Positions 36,894-48,728 of a stretch of DNA of 64,000 nt are shown here, piece by piece. A model generated the notes under the pieces. The model saw nothing but the letters and a program-made list of their open reading frames with translations. It searched no databases and was not told the origin of the DNA. Made by a program: the position numbers and the translations under genes. Positions within the stretch are counted from its first letter, which is position 1; every line of letters starts with the position of its first letter. Source of the DNA: Achromobacter deleyi. GTDB taxonomy: Bacteria > Pseudomonadota > Gammaproteobacteria > Burkholderiales > Burkholderiaceae_B. Where the stretch lies: positions 992,001 to 1,056,000 of the forward strand of contig NZ_CP065997.1 of the NCBI RefSeq assembly GCF_016127315.1. Direction: 5' to 3'.

Positions 36894-38573
36894 ATGCGAG
36901 ACATACGCAACCCCATAGAGGGCGTGACCTACCATCCCGAGGACCGTGCCCGGCGCTATTTCGCCAGCGGCGCCTGGGAGCGCCGCAGCGTCGGCGACGC
37001 GCTGCGCGCCACCGCGCGGCGCTGCCCGGCGCGCACCGCGCTGATCACCGACGAAGGCAGCCTGAGCTTCCAGGAGCTGGACGAACGCAGCGAACGGCTC
37101 GGCGCCGCCCTGTTGCGGCTGGGGCTGGCCCCCGGCGACCGCGCCATCTTCCAGATGGGCACCACGCTGGAAACCGCCGTGGCGCTGCTGGCCTGCTACA
37201 AGGCCGGCATCGTGCCCGTCTGCACGCTGCCGCAGCACCGCGAACTGGAGATCGGCCAACTGGCGCGGCAGACGCGGGCGCGCGGCTACTTCGTGCAGGC
37301 CGACTTCGGCAGTTTCGACCTGACCGCGTTCGCCGCCGCCAGGGTGGCGGCCAGCGACTCGCTGGCGCACCTGGTCATCGCCCGCGGCGCCGGCGGCGCG
37401 CACGCCGGCCTGCAGTCGCTGATCGATAGCATGCCGCTGGAGGACGCCCGCGTCCTGCTGCAACGCCGGGGCCCGGGCTGTGAAGACGTGCTGAGCTTCC
37501 AGCTGTCGGGCGGCACCACCGGCATGCCCAAGATCATTCCGCGCTTCCACGCCGAATATCTCGGGCATTCACTTGCCTGCGCAAGCCGCTACGGCATGGA
37601 GGAATCGGAGCGCATCATCTGGTCGCTGCCGCTGCTGCACAACGCCGCGCAGGTCTACGTGCTGATTCCCGTGATCGCCATGGGCGTGTCGGCCGTGCTG
37701 ATGCCGCGCGTGGACGTGCCGCGCATGCTGGCGCTGATCGAGCGGCACGGCGTCACCCGCGCCATGTCGATCGGGCCCATCGCCCCGCAGATCATGGCCT
37801 ACGACCGGCTGTCCGAGCATGACCTGGGTTCGCTGCGCCTGTTCATCACCATGAGCGCGGCCGAACGGCTGGAAGCGCACCTGGGCGTGCCGTGCTCCAA
37901 CCTGTTCGGCATCACCGAGGGGCTGCTGCTCGGCTCGCCGGCGACCGCGTCCGCGCAGGCCCGCCATCACACCCAGGGCTGGTCCGGCTGCCCCGACGAC
38001 GAGATACGGCTGCTGCGCCCCGGCACCGAAGACCCGGCCGCGGCGGGGGAAATGGGCGAGCTGTGCTTTCGCGGTCCGGCCACGCTGCCGGGATTCTTCG
38101 ACGCGCCCGAGGCCAATGCCACGGCCTTCACGTCCGATGGCTTCTACCGCAGCGGCGACATGATGACCGCGCGCGTCGTCGACGGGCAGACCTGCTACAC
38201 GTTCGAGGGCCGCCTGCGCGACAACATCAATCGGGGCGGCGAGAAGATCGGTTGCGAGGAAGTCGAGGCGCAGGTCGGCGCCCATCCCGCCGTCGCCGAG
38301 GCCAAGCTGGTGGCGATGCCCGATCCCTACTACGGCGAGAAAGGCTGCGTGTTCGTCATCCTGCGGCCCGGCCACGCCGCGCCCACGGTGCGGGAACTGG
38401 CGGACTTCCTGGCCGGCCGCGGACTCGCCAAATACAAGTGCCCCGAACGCATCGAGCAGATCGAGGCCTTTCCCGTCACCAAGGTGGGCAAGCTGGACAA
38501 GGCCGCCCTGCGCCGCACCGTGGCCGACCTGTTGAACCAGGAGGCCGCGCAGGCCGAAGGAGAACCGCAATGA
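36894..38573 (+). CDS. Aryl-acid CoA ligase (salicylyl/benzoyl-type, ANL superfamily)
   Basis: Adenylates an aryl carboxylate and probably transfers it to CoA. The protein is 559 aa. The AMP loop is QLSGGTTGMPKIIPR (about 200-214), A5 motif NLFGITEGLLLG, A7 region FYRSGDMMT, hinge GRLRDNINRGGEKI and the A10 lysine in VTKVGKLDK. The layout resembles DhbE/EntE aryl ligases and salicylate-CoA ligases. The next two genes, thioesterase and hydroxylase, overlap by 4 bp each, making an obligate unit that supports an aryl-CoA product. Confidence 0.88.
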   Translation: MRDIRNPIEGVTYHPEDRARRYFASGAWERRSVGDALRATARRCPARTALITDEGSLSFQELDERSERLGAALLRLGLAPGDRAIFQMGTTLETAVALLACYKAGIVPVCTLPQHRELEIGQLARQTRARGYFVQADFGSFDLTAFAAARVAASDSLAHLVIARGAGGAHAGLQSLIDSMPLEDARVLLQRRGPGCEDVLSFQLSGGTTGMPKIIPRFHAEYLGHSLACASRYGMEESERIIWSLPLLHNAAQVYVLIPVIAMGVSAVLMPRVDVPRMLALIERHGVTRAMSIGPIAPQIMAYDRLSEHDLGSLRLFITMSAAERLEAHLGVPCSNLFGITEGLLLGSPATASAQARHHTQGWSGCPDDEIRLLRPGTEDPAAAGEMGELCFRGPATLPGFFDAPEANATAFTSDGFYRSGDMMTARVVDGQTCYTFEGRLRDNINRGGEKIGCEEVEAQVGAHPAVAEAKLVAMPDPYYGEKGCVFVILRPGHAAPTVRELADFLAGRGLAKYKCPERIEQIEAFPVTKVGKLDKAALRRTVADLLNQEAAQAEGEPQ

Positions 38574-39043
38574 CCAGCACCGAATACGTCGTCAGCGACA
38601 CCCCGTTCGTGGTGCGGCGCCGGGTCAAATGGGGCGATTGCGATCCCGCCGGCGTGGTCTACACCGTGACCTTCGGCGAGTACGTGCTTTCGGCCGCCGA
38701 ACTCTTCTATGGCCGCCTGTTCGGCGGCACGCCGCAGCGCATCAAGGACGAGCACGGCTTCGGCACCCCGACCCGCGCGCTGTCGTTCGACTTCCAGGCC
38801 TCGCTGTGGCCGGATGAGGAATTCGACATGCTCGTCACGGTGCAGGAGGTGCGCACCCGCACCTACACCCTGCGCGTCCACGGCACCGCGCGCGGCGCGC
38901 CCGCCTTCGACGCCGTCCTGACCCCGATCTGCGTGGCGCGCGGCGAACGGCGCGCGATCGCCGTGCCGGGCGCGCTGCGCGACGCCTTGTTGTCTTATCA
39001 GGCCTGCACCCAGGCCGCCACCAGCGGGAGCGCTGAATCATGA
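38570..39043 (+). CDS. Hotdog-fold acyl-CoA thioesterase (4HBT family)
   Basis: Thioesterase of 157 aa. The N-terminal VKWGDCDPAGVVYTVTFGEYV is the 4-hydroxybenzoyl-CoA thioesterase motif, with the catalytic Asp in the WGDCDPAG loop. It overlaps the ligase stop and the hydroxylase start by 4 bp each (ATGA). Placed with aryl-CoA enzymes, it would release the free aromatic acid, gentisate if the hydroxylase is 5-specific. It is cytoplasmic. Confidence 0.85.
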   Translation: MTSTEYVVSDTPFVVRRRVKWGDCDPAGVVYTVTFGEYVLSAAELFYGRLFGGTPQRIKDEHGFGTPTRALSFDFQASLWPDEEFDMLVTVQEVRTRTYTLRVHGTARGAPAFDAVLTPICVARGERRAIAVPGALRDALLSYQACTQAATSGSAES

Positions 39044-40179
39044 AAATCGCCGTCATCGGCGCCGGCCCCGCCGGCCTGTACTTTTCCCTGCTCGCCAAGA
39101 AACACGATCCACGCCACGAGATCACGGTCTACGAACAGAACCCGCAAGGCGCCACCTACGGCTGGGGCGTGGTGTTCTCGGACATCGGCCTGGCGTTCCT
39201 GCGCGAAGCGGATCCGGACTTCTTCGGCCGCTTCGTGGCCCACCACGAACGCTGCGACTACATGGAGATCGTGCATCGCGGCACCCGGGTCCAGGTCCAG
39301 GGCAACCCCTTCTCGCGCACGTCCCGCATCGACATGCTGGCGGTGCTGGAACGCGCCTGCCTGGAGGCCGGCGTGCGGATTCGCCACCAGCAGCGCGTCG
39401 ACGACGTGGCGAGGCTGGCGGCCGAGGTCGACATGCTGGTCGCGGCCGATGGCAGCAACAGCGCGGTGCGCAAGCAGTACGCCGACCAGTTCCGCCCGGC
39501 GTTCGAGCGCCGCCGCAACAAGTTCGCCTGGTACGGCACGCGCCAGCGCTTCCACCCGGTGTCCCTGATCTTCCGCGAGGCCGAGCACGGCATCTTCATC
39601 GCCCACAGCTACCAGTACAGCAAGGACCTGAGCACCTTCCTGGTGGAGGTGGATCCGGACAGCTGGCGCCGCGCCGGCCTGGACACGGCCAGCGAGGAGG
39701 ACAGCCGGCGCTATTGCGCGCGGGTGTTCGGCGACGATCTCGGCGCCAACGACCTGCTGGGCAACCGCTCGCTCTGGTTCGAAGCGAACATCGTGCGCAA
39801 TGAGCGCTGGTCGCACGAGAACATCGTGCTGCTGGGCGACGCGCTGCGCACGGTGCACTTTTCGCTGGGCTCGGGCACGCGCATGGCGATGCAGGACGCG
39901 ATCGCGCTGCACCAGGGCCTGCTGCGCCACCCCGGCGACGCGCGCGCGGCCTTCGCGGAATTCGAGACGCTGCGGCGGCCGGCCTCGTCCAGCTTCCAGG
40001 CCGCCGCGGGACGCAGCCTGGACTGGTACGAAAACGTGGCCGCCAAGATGCACCTGGACCCCGTCGCGTTCGCCTACGACTACATGCGGCGCACCGGCCA
40101 GGTCAGCCACGACGACCTGCGCCAGCGCGATCCGGCGTTCGCCGCCGCCTACGAGACCCGCCATGCCGTAGCGGCATAG
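39040..40179 (+). CDS. Salicylyl-CoA 5-hydroxylase-like FAD monooxygenase
   Basis: Flavin hydroxylase of 379 aa. FAD motif IGAGPAGLYFSLLAKK (6-21), WGVVFSDIGLAFLR (about 46-59), DMLVAADGSNSAVR and VLLGDALRTVHFSLGSG. The N-terminal half and WGVVFSD element match the monooxygenase half of 2-aminobenzoyl-CoA monooxygenase/reductase and the single-domain salicylyl-CoA 5-hydroxylases (SdgC type). The reductase half of the former is absent, favouring the latter. It would convert salicylyl-CoA to gentisyl-CoA. Identification is from motifs and context, not a search. Confidence 0.8.
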   Translation: MKIAVIGAGPAGLYFSLLAKKHDPRHEITVYEQNPQGATYGWGVVFSDIGLAFLREADPDFFGRFVAHHERCDYMEIVHRGTRVQVQGNPFSRTSRIDMLAVLERACLEAGVRIRHQQRVDDVARLAAEVDMLVAADGSNSAVRKQYADQFRPAFERRRNKFAWYGTRQRFHPVSLIFREAEHGIFIAHSYQYSKDLSTFLVEVDPDSWRRAGLDTASEEDSRRYCARVFGDDLGANDLLGNRSLWFEANIVRNERWSHENIVLLGDALRTVHFSLGSGTRMAMQDAIALHQGLLRHPGDARAAFAEFETLRRPASSSFQAAAGRSLDWYENVAAKMHLDPVAFAYDYMRRTGQVSHDDLRQRDPAFAAAYETRHAVAA

Positions 40180-40203
40180 CCATCCGAGGAACCAGGAGGA
40201 GAC

Positions 40204-41190
40204 ATGAAAAACAATATCCGCTTTGCCATCACCACCGCCGTGGCCATGGCCGCATTGACCTGTGCCGCGGCCCAGGCCCAGTCCGGCGCGTTTCCCGAAC
40301 GGCCGGTGCGCATGGTGCTGCCCTATTCCGTCGGCAGCGGCCCCGACGCGGTCGCCCGCATGGTCGGCGAACAACTGACGGCGGCGTGGAAGCAACCCGT
40401 CATCGTCGAGAACAAGCCCGGCGCCAACGGCTGGCTGGCCATCGGCGACGTCAAGCGCGCCGGCCGCGACGGCTACTCGCTCGCCATCGTCGACAACACC
40501 CACATGACCTTGCAGCCGCACCTGTACCGCAGCCTGCCGTTCGATCCGGTGGCCGACTTCGCCCCGGCCGCGCCGATCTATCACACCCACTTCTTCATCG
40601 TCGTCGGCGCCGGATCGCCCTGGAACAAGGTCAGCGACCTGGTCGAAGCGGCGCGGGCGCAGCCAGGCAAGCTGACCTATGGCACCTGGGGCATGGGCAG
40701 CGTGGCGCACGTCGGCACCGCCATGCTGCAGGACGCCACGCGCACCACCATGACGCACGTGCCGTTCAAGGACCTGGCCCAGCTCTACACGGCGGTCGCG
40801 AACGGCGAGGTCGACTGGGCCTTCGGCACGGCGGCGACGGTGCAGAATCTGTATCAGGCCAAACGGGTCAAGCTGCTGGCGCTGGCCGCCCCGGCGCGCC
40901 TGGCGTCGTACCCGGACGTGCCGACCGTGACCGAGAGCGGCGGGCCGGCGGACTTCGAACTGAAGACCTGGGTGGCGGCCTTCGCCCCCAAGGGCACGCC
41001 CGACGCGGTCCTGCAACGCATCAACGCCGGCATCGCCGCGGCCGTGCGCTCGCCGGCGGTGGCCAAGCGCTTCGAGACCTTCGGCTTCCAGGCCTGGCCG
41101 GCCGACGCGGCCGAACTGGTGCGGGCCCGCGAGGCGGATTCGGAACGTTTCGCCACGGTGGTCAGGAAGGCCGATATCTCGCTGGACTGA
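40204..41190 (+). CDS. Bug-type periplasmic receptor (TTT family)
   Basis: Periplasmic receptor of 328 aa, last gene of the TetR-controlled operon. Signal peptide FAITTAVAMAALTCAAAQA, cleavage near residue 23. The mature start is QSGAFPERPVRMVLPYSVGSGPDAVARM and the loop VIVENKPGANGWLAIGDV shows the Bug signature. The ribosome-binding site is AGGAGGAGAC. No membrane subunits accompany it. Co-expression suggests it binds the aromatic acid that feeds the ligase. Confidence 0.9.
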   Translation: MKNNIRFAITTAVAMAALTCAAAQAQSGAFPERPVRMVLPYSVGSGPDAVARMVGEQLTAAWKQPVIVENKPGANGWLAIGDVKRAGRDGYSLAIVDNTHMTLQPHLYRSLPFDPVADFAPAAPIYHTHFFIVVGAGSPWNKVSDLVEAARAQPGKLTYGTWGMGSVAHVGTAMLQDATRTTMTHVPFKDLAQLYTAVANGEVDWAFGTAATVQNLYQAKRVKLLALAAPARLASYPDVPTVTESGGPADFELKTWVAAFAPKGTPDAVLQRINAGIAAAVRSPAVAKRFETFGFQAWPADAAELVRAREADSERFATVVRKADISLD

Positions 41191-41217
41191 CGCGCGGCGA
41201 CGGCGGGCGGGGCGGCC

Positions 41218-42045
41218 TCAGTCCTGCCCGCCGCCGTCCAGCAGCATCACCAGTTTCAGGTCCAGGTGCGTCGCCAGGCGGAACGTGATCTGCTGGAAGG
41301 CCATGCGGCCGCGCCGCGGATGCGCGAACTCGCGCAGGCCGCCCTCGCGCTCGACCACCGCGTGCCGGTTCCACCAATGCGCGAACACCGGGCTCTGCCG
41401 GTTCAGCAGATCGATCAGCGCCAGCACCGCCGGCTCGTCCAGATGCGCGCCCGCGTCCGCCCGGAACTCGGCCACCACGCGCCGCGCCCGCTGCTCCCAG
41501 TCCACCACCAGCTCGCGCGCCGCCGAATCCAGGAAGATGTAGCGCAGCAGGTTCGGCTCGGGATCCCGGGCCGGCCAGTCGTCGAACAGCTCGCGCAGCG
41601 GTTCATTACAGGCCAGCACGTTCCAGGCCCGGTCCAGCACGTAGGCCGGCGCGGTGATGGCGTCCACGCACTCGCGCAGCGAACCCGGCGCGCCCAGCGC
41701 GTCATCGCGCGCATGCTGCGGGTCGGCGCAATCGGCCAGGTCGAACAGATAGGCCCGCTCGGCCCGCGCCAGCTGCAGCACCCCCGCGATGCGCGACCAC
41801 ACCGACGGCGACACCGACACCTCGCGCCCCTGCTCGATCCAGGTGTACCAGGTGACGCTGATGCCGCACAGCTGCGCCACCTCTTCGCGCCGCAGTCCGG
41901 GCGTGCGGCGGCGCATGCCTTCGGGCAGGCCGGCCATCTGCGGCGTGATGCGCGAGCGGGCGCTGCGTACGAATTCGCCCAGCGCCTGGCGGCGCAGGCG
42001 GGAGCCTTCGTGGCCGGCGGCGCCGGCTTGGGGGGAAGTGTTCAT
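41218..42045 (-). CDS. XRE-type regulator with MmyB-like ligand domain
   Basis: Regulator of 275 aa. The N-terminal HTH is at about residues 20-90 (RTPGLRREEVAQLCGISVTWYTWIEQGR cut by the recognition helix), the signature of the MmyB/MLTR family. The C-terminal half (about 115-270) is a PAS-like ligand-binding domain: APAYVLDRAWNVLACN and EPNLLRYIFLD. It is divergent from the amidase gene, so that is the likely target. It is convergent with the Bug gene. Confidence 0.88.
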   Translation of the reverse strand: MNTSPQAGAAGHEGSRLRRQALGEFVRSARSRITPQMAGLPEGMRRRTPGLRREEVAQLCGISVTWYTWIEQGREVSVSPSVWSRIAGVLQLARAERAYLFDLADCADPQHARDDALGAPGSLRECVDAITAPAYVLDRAWNVLACNEPLRELFDDWPARDPEPNLLRYIFLDSAARELVVDWEQRARRVVAEFRADAGAHLDEPAVLALIDLLNRQSPVFAHWWNRHAVVEREGGLREFAHPRRGRMAFQQITFRLATHLDLKLVMLLDGGGQD

Positions 42046-43704
<1,659 letters not shown>

Positions 43705-43711
43705 CGCGCGT

Positions 43712-45274
43712 TCAGGCGGCGTCCACGCGCATGGCGGCCAGAGTGGCCTCCAGCGCGCCGGCCACGCCCAGCGTGCGCAGCGACTGCGCCGCCTGCGCCA
43801 CCTCGCGCACGAAGCGCTCGTCCCCGCCCAGGTCGCCGAACACCGCGGCCAGGGCCGTCATCTCGCGCGCCCAGGCCAGCGCGGCGGCCGGTCCCGGCGG
43901 CGCGGCGCGAGCCGCCTCTTCGGCCTGCGCCAGCCGCTGCGCCAGGGTATCGGCTAGCGGGTCCTCTATCGGAAAGCGCCGCCCCGCCTGGTCGACGCCG
44001 CGCAGGAAATGCAGCCAGCCCGCCAGCGCCAGCGCCAGTCCGGTGATCGGCTGGTCCGCCGCCAGCCGCGCCCGCAGCGTGCCCAGCAGGCGCTGCGGCA
44101 TCTTCTGCGAACCGTCCATGGCGATCTGCCGCGTCTGGTGCCGCAGCGCCGGGTTGGCGTAGCGTTGCAGCAGCCGCTCCTGGTAGGCCGCCAGGTCCAG
44201 CCCGGGCAGCGCGGGCAGGGTCGGCGCGATCTCGGTGCGCATCAGGTCGGCCAGGTAACGCCGCAGCGCTGGCTGGGCCACCGCCTGGTCCACCGTGGCC
44301 CAGCCCGCCATCACCGACAGGTACGCCAGCGCCGAATGCGCGCCATTCACCATGCGCAGCTTGAGCGTCTCGAACGGCGCCGCCTGCGTGGCGAAGCGCG
44401 CCCCGCCCGCGGCCCAGTCCGGCCGGCCGGCGGCGAAATGATCTTCCACCACCCATTCCAGGAATGGCTCGGCCTGCACCGGCCAGGCATCCGTCATGCC
44501 CAGCGCCTGCGCCACCGCCGCGCGGTCCTCGTCGGTGGTGCGCGGCACGATGCGGTCCACCATCGAGCATGGGAAGGTGCAGGCCTGGCCGATCCATTCG
44601 GCCAGCCGCGCGTCGACCTGTTCCGCGAACGCCAGCACCAGACCGCGCAGCAGATGGCCGTTGCTCGGCAGGTTGTCCAGCGACAGCAGCGTCACCGGCC
44701 CCAGTCCCGCCGCGCGGCGCCGCTGCAGGCCCCACACCAGGAAACCGATGGTGCTGCGCGGCGCCAGCGGCTGGCCCAGATCGTGAACGATATCGGGATG
44801 CGCCAGGTTCAGTGCGCCGCTGGCCGGATCGTGGCAATAGCCTTTCTCGGTCACGGTCAGACTGACGATGCGCGTGTACGGACTGGCGATGCGCGCCAGC
44901 ACCGCCTGCGGATCCTCGGGCGCCACCAGCGTCTCCAGCAGGCAGCCGATCACGGCCAGCTGCTGTTGCGGCCGGCCGTCGGCGTCGGCGCTGCGCAGCG
45001 CCAGCGTATACAGCCCGTCCTGCGGCGCCAGCGCGTCGCGGGTGTCGGCCTGCCGCAGCGACACGCCGCAGATGCCCCAGCGCGGGTCGCCGCTGGCATG
45101 GAGGGCCGCTTCATTGACCGCCGCCAGGTGGCCACGCGCGAACGCGCCCAGCCCCAGGTGCACGATGCCGGCGCGCAAGGCGCCACGGTCATAGGCCGGC
45201 CGCGCCACGCCGGGAGCCAGGGCCTGCAGGCGCGCCGGATGCAGCCTGACGGCCGCGGGCGCTACCAGTTCCAT
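43712..45274 (-). CDS. uxuB: D-mannonate oxidoreductase / fructuronate reductase
   Basis: NAD-dependent long-chain polyol dehydrogenase of 520 aa that interconverts D-fructuronate and D-mannonate. Motifs: [11 protein letters not shown] (NAD binding, about 38-48), [27 protein letters not shown] and [15 protein letters not shown] with the active-site Lys, Asn and His. The frame remains open far upstream through the dehydratase gene in another phase; the ATG at 45274, overlapping that gene's end by 13 bp, is correct. Last gene of the sugar-acid operon. Mannitol dehydrogenase is the alternative by family; context decides. Confidence 0.85.
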   Translation of the reverse strand: MELVAPAAVRLHPARLQALAPGVARPAYDRGALRAGIVHLGLGAFARGHLAAVNEAALHASGDPRWGICGVSLRQADTRDALAPQDGLYTLALRSADADGRPQQQLAVIGCLLETLVAPEDPQAVLARIASPYTRIVSLTVTEKGYCHDPASGALNLAHPDIVHDLGQPLAPRSTIGFLVWGLQRRRAAGLGPVTLLSLDNLPSNGHLLRGLVLAFAEQVDARLAEWIGQACTFPCSMVDRIVPRTTDEDRAAVAQALGMTDAWPVQAEPFLEWVVEDHFAAGRPDWAAGGARFATQAAPFETLKLRMVNGAHSALAYLSVMAGWATVDQAVAQPALRRYLADLMRTEIAPTLPALPGLDLAAYQERLLQRYANPALRHQTRQIAMDGSQKMPQRLLGTLRARLAADQPITGLALALAGWLHFLRGVDQAGRRFPIEDPLADTLAQRLAQAEEAARAAPPGPAAALAWAREMTALAAVFGDLGGDERFVREVAQAAQSLRTLGVAGALEATLAAMRVDAA

Positions 45275-46476
45275 AACGTGCCGTCCTGCTGCAGCCGGTT
45301 CACCGGCAGGTAGGCGCGCTTGTACGGATACTTGGCGGCCAGCTTCTCGTCGATGTCGACGCCGTGGCCCGGCACGTCGCCCGGATACAGCATGCCCTGC
45401 GAGAAGGTGTAGGCGTGCGGAAACACCGCGTCCGTCTCCTCGGTGTGGCGCATGTATTCCTGGATGCCGAAGTTCGGCACCCACAGGTCGAAGTGCAGCG
45501 CCGCGCCCATGCACACCGGCGACAGGTCGGTGGCGCCATGGCAGCCGGTGCGCACCTGGTACAGCGAGGCCAGATCGGCGATGCGGCGCAGGTGGGTGAT
45601 GCCGCCGGCGTGCACCACCGTGGTTCGGATGTAGTCGATCAGCTGGTTCTGCACCAGGTCCTTGCAGTCCCAGATCGAATTGAAGATCTCGCCCACCGCC
45701 AGCGGCGTGGTGGTGTGCTGGCGGATCAGGCGGAAGGCCTCCTGGTTCTCGGCCGGCGTGGCGTCCTCCATCCAGAACAGGTTGTACGGCTCCAGCGACT
45801 TGCCCAGTCGGCCGGCCTCGATCGGCGTCAGGCGGTGGTGCACGTCGTGCAGCAGGTGATGCTCGAAGCCGAGCTTTTCGCGGATGCGCTCGAACAGCTT
45901 GGGCGTGTGCTGCAGGTACTTCTCGGTGGACCAGTCGTGCTCGCTCGGCAGGTCGGCGTCGGCGGGTTCGTAGAACAGGTTGCCGCGGCCCACGCCGTAG
46001 ACCTTGTCCAGCCCCGGCACGCCGCTCTGCGCGCGAATGGCGCGGTAGCCCATGTCGGCGTAGCGCAGCACTTCGTCGACGGTGTGCTCGATGTCGCTGC
46101 CGTTGGCGTGGCCGTAGACCATGACGCCGGTGCGGCTCTTGCCGCCCAGCAGTTGGTACAGCGGCAAGCCGGCGGCCTTGGCCTTCAGGTCCCACAGCGC
46201 GGTGTCGACCGCGGCGATGGCGGTCATCGTGACCGGGCCGCGGCGCCAGTAGGCGCCCTTGTACAGGTACTGCCAGATATCCTCGATCTGGTGCGCGTCG
46301 CGGCCGATCAGGCAAGGCACCACGTGTTCGGTCAGGTAGGCCGCCACGGCCAGCTCGCGCCCGTTCAGGGTGGCGTCGCCGATGCCGGTCAGGCCCTGGT
46401 CGGTCTCGATCTTCAGGGTCACGAAATTGCGGCCCGGCGAACAAACAATGACGCGTGCGTTCGTAATTTTCATCAT
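45262..46476 (-). CDS. manD: D-mannonate dehydratase, enolase superfamily (ManD/RspA)
   Basis: Dehydrates D-mannonate to 2-keto-3-deoxygluconate using Mg2+. The protein is 404 aa. The N-terminal capping domain reads [20 protein letters not shown]. The barrel metal ligands are Asp in LLHDVHHRL, Glu in [12 protein letters not shown] and Glu in LAVGEIFNS; the DVHHR histidine and YGHANG tyrosine fit ManD catalytic positions. Two adjacent ATGs (46476, 46473) are possible starts. The family includes high- and low-activity members, and sequence alone does not separate them; the operon context supports a real catabolic role. Confidence 0.88.
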   Translation of the reverse strand: MMKITNARVIVCSPGRNFVTLKIETDQGLTGIGDATLNGRELAVAAYLTEHVVPCLIGRDAHQIEDIWQYLYKGAYWRRGPVTMTAIAAVDTALWDLKAKAAGLPLYQLLGGKSRTGVMVYGHANGSDIEHTVDEVLRYADMGYRAIRAQSGVPGLDKVYGVGRGNLFYEPADADLPSEHDWSTEKYLQHTPKLFERIREKLGFEHHLLHDVHHRLTPIEAGRLGKSLEPYNLFWMEDATPAENQEAFRLIRQHTTTPLAVGEIFNSIWDCKDLVQNQLIDYIRTTVVHAGGITHLRRIADLASLYQVRTGCHGATDLSPVCMGAALHFDLWVPNFGIQEYMRHTEETDAVFPHAYTFSQGMLYPGDVPGHGVDIDEKLAAKYPYKRAYLPVNRLQQDGTLWNW

Positions 46477-46501
46477 GGATTCCGTGAAAACGGGAGGGTG
46501 T

Positions 46502-47368
46502 TCAGCCTTCCCAGCCCAGGTGGCTGAGGAAGTCGCGGGTACGGGCGACCTGCGGGTTGTCGAAAATCTGCGCGGGCGGGCCCTGTTCCAGGATGGCGCC
46601 GTTCTCGAACACCACCACCCAGTTGGCCACGCGCCGCGCGAAACTCATTTCATGCGTGACGACGATCATGGTCATGCCTTCCTGCGCCAGCTTCTTCATG
46701 ACGTTCAGCACTTCGCCCACGGTCTCGGGGTCGAGCGCCGAGGTCGGCTCGTCGAACAGCATCACTTCCGGCTCCATCGCCAGCGCGCGGGCAATGGCCA
46801 CGCGCTGCTGCTGGCCGCCGGACAGGTTGGCGGGAAAGTTGCCGGCCTTGTTGGCCAGGCCGACCTTCTCCAGCAGCGCCATGGCGCGGGCCCGCGCCTG
46901 TTCCGGCGCCATGCCGAGCACGGTGATCGGCCCCATGGCGACGTTGTCCAGCGCCGACTTGTGCGGAAACAGCTCGAAGCTCTGGAACACCATGCCCATG
47001 CGCTGGCGCACCTTGCGCACTTCCGACTCGGCCTCCGGCACCGCCACGCCGTCCAGCAGCACGCGGCCGCCGTCGATCTTCTCCAGCGCGTTGGTGCAGC
47101 GCAGGAGCGTGGACTTGCCCGAGCCCGACGGGCCGATCAGGCACATCACCTCGCCCTTGTTGACCTGCAGCGAGACGTCGTTCAACGCCACGAAATCGCC
47201 GTAGACCTTGCGCACGTGCTCGTACAGCAGCACCGGCGGCTGATCGGCGCCCTTACGGGCGGCAGCCATTGCTGCGGCGGCCGTCGCTGCGGCAGCCGTT
47301 GCTGCGGCAGCCGTTGCTGTGGCAGCCACCGCCCCATTGGCCTTGCCGGCCACTTGTTCCAGGATCAT
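46502..47368 (-). CDS. ABC transporter ATPase, polar amino acid (PAAT) type
   Basis: Importer ATPase of 288 aa. An unusual Ala-rich N-terminal extension (about residues 13-36, runs of AAAAT) precedes the domain starting [14 protein letters not shown]. Walker [20 protein letters not shown] (Q-loop), LSGGQQQR and [12 protein letters not shown] follow. The start ATG 47368 has AAGGAG 8 nt upstream overlapping the permease stop, so the extension seems translated; a second ATG at 47269 would skip it. It works with the two permeases upstream. PAAT ATPases usually serve amino acids; here the neighbours are sugar-acid enzymes. Confidence 0.87.
   Translation of the reverse strand: MILEQVAGKANGAVAATATAAAATAAAATAAAAMAAARKGADQPPVLLYEHVRKVYGDFVALNDVSLQVNKGEVMCLIGPSGSGKSTLLRCTNALEKIDGGRVLLDGVAVPEAESEVRKVRQRMGMVFQSFELFPHKSALDNVAMGPITVLGMAPEQARARAMALLEKVGLANKAGNFPANLSGGQQQRVAIARALAMEPEVMLFDEPTSALDPETVGEVLNVMKKLAQEGMTMIVVTHEMSFARRVANWVVVFENGAILEQGPPAQIFDNPQVARTRDFLSHLGWEG
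47271..47330 (-). repeat. 15-bp tandem repeat in the ATPase N-terminus
   Basis: Four copies of GCTGCGGCRGCCGTY on the + strand (47271, 47286, 47301, 47316), preceded by a partial copy at 47256. The unit is a multiple of three, so gain or loss adds or removes five residues (AATAA-type) without a frameshift. Confidence 0.85.
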
Positions 47369-47373
47369 CTCGT

Positions 47374-48033
47374 TCACTCCTTGACTCCGTATTTGCGGTG
47401 GATCCAGTCGACCAGCTTGGCCTGCGGATAGCCCATCAGCCAATAGATCACCGCCATCGCGGTCAGCATTTCCAGCACGCGGAAGCTCTGCGCGCGCACC
47501 TGCATCGAGGCGTAGGCCAGCTCGCTGACGGCGATCACCGACACCAGCGAGGTGTCCTTGAACAGCGAGATCCAGGTGCTGGCCAGCACCGGCAGGATGC
47601 GCCGCGCCGCCTGCGGCACCAGCACCTTGAACATGGCCTGGCGGCGCGACATGCCCATCGCCAGCGCGGCCTCCATCTGGCCCTTGCGGATCGAATTGAT
47701 GCCGGCGCGGAAGGTCTCGGAGTTGTAGGCCGACACGTTCAGCACCAACGCCACCAGCGCCGTCGTCACCGCCGAGAACTGCACGTCCAGCGCCATCGGC
47801 ATCACGTAGAACGCCCAATAGATCACCAGGATCAGCGGCAGGTTGCGGAAGAACTCGACGATCGCCACCGCGACGCCGTTGGCCACGCGGTTCGACGACA
47901 GCCGCATCAGCGCCAGCACCATGCCGCCCGGCACCGCCAGCGCCATCGTCACCACCGTCAGCATCACGGTCATGGCCGCGCCCTGCAGCAGCACCTGGCG
48001 CGAGTCCCAGATAATTCCCCAGTCCAGATTCAT
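47374..48033 (-). CDS. ABC permease, PAAT type (first of two)
   Basis: Inner-membrane permease of 219 aa with about five helices. The EAA loop is SIRKGQMEAALAMGMSRRQAMFKVLVPQAARR. It begins MNLDWGIIWDSRQVLLQGAAMTV at ATG 48033, overlapping the other permease by 4 bp (ATGA). Homologous to GltJ/GltK/HisM type. It pairs with the next permease as a heterodimer, served by the ATPase downstream. Confidence 0.88.
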   Translation of the reverse strand: MNLDWGIIWDSRQVLLQGAAMTVMLTVVTMALAVPGGMVLALMRLSSNRVANGVAVAIVEFFRNLPLILVIYWAFYVMPMALDVQFSAVTTALVALVLNVSAYNSETFRAGINSIRKGQMEAALAMGMSRRQAMFKVLVPQAARRILPVLASTWISLFKDTSLVSVIAVSELAYASMQVRAQSFRVLEMLTAMAVIYWLMGYPQAKLVDWIHRKYGVKE

Positions 48034-48695
48034 GAGCGCCCCAGGTGTGCGTAACGTTGGTACAGCCGGTCCACGCCGCGCGTCACCGGGAACAGGATCA
48101 CGAAGTACGCCACGATCACCGCGGTGAACACCTCGATCGGCCGGTAGCTCTGCCCGGCGATCGTCTCGGCCTTGTGCATCAGCTCGGGCACCGCGATCAC
48201 GGTGGCGATGGCGGTGTCCTTGATCGCCACCGTCAGCACCGAGCCGAAGGCCGGCAGCATGCGGATGGTGGCCTGCGGCAGGATGATCTTGCGCAGCGCC
48301 TGGGCCCGCGACATGCCGAGCGCCAGGCCGGCGCGCATCTGCCCCGGCCGCACCGACTCGATGCCGGCGCGGATCACCTCGGCCGAATAGGCCGCGATGT
48401 GCAGCGTCAACGCCACCAGCGCCGCCCAGAACGGCGCGAAGGTCACGCCGGCCAGCAGCGGGAAGGCGAAGTAGATCCACACCAGCACCACCAGCACCGG
48501 GATGGCGCGCATGCTGTCGATGTAGAACACCAGCAGCACCCGCAGCCAACGCGGCCCGTACAGGCGCAGCAGCGCGATCACCAGGCCCAGCAGGATGCTG
48601 GACACCGCCGTGACGGCACTGAGCGCCACCGTGATGCCCAGGCCGCTGGCGAAGAAACGCCAGTTATCGACGATGGGGGAAAAATCGAAATCCAT
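48030..48695 (-). CDS. ABC permease, PAAT type (second of two)
   Basis: Inner-membrane permease of 221 aa with five predicted helices, beginning MDFDFSPIVDNWRFFASGLGITVAL. The EAA loop is SVRPGQMRAGLALGMSRAQALRKIILPQA. GGAGATTCC precedes its ATG. Clearly paralogous to its partner and not identical, as in PAAT transporters with two permease genes. It follows the dehydrogenase gene by 33 bp in the same operon. Confidence 0.88.
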   Translation of the reverse strand: MDFDFSPIVDNWRFFASGLGITVALSAVTAVSSILLGLVIALLRLYGPRWLRVLLVFYIDSMRAIPVLVVLVWIYFAFPLLAGVTFAPFWAALVALTLHIAAYSAEVIRAGIESVRPGQMRAGLALGMSRAQALRKIILPQATIRMLPAFGSVLTVAIKDTAIATVIAVPELMHKAETIAGQSYRPIEVFTAVIVAYFVILFPVTRGVDRLYQRYAHLGRS

Positions 48696-48728
48696 GGAAT
48701 CTCCGTGCCGACACGAGCCCGGGCGGGC

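Noticed and set aside
45275..46444. Upstream extension of the mannonate oxidoreductase frame through manD
   Set aside because: Out-of-phase reading of the dehydratase gene; the true ATG is at 45274, where family homology begins.
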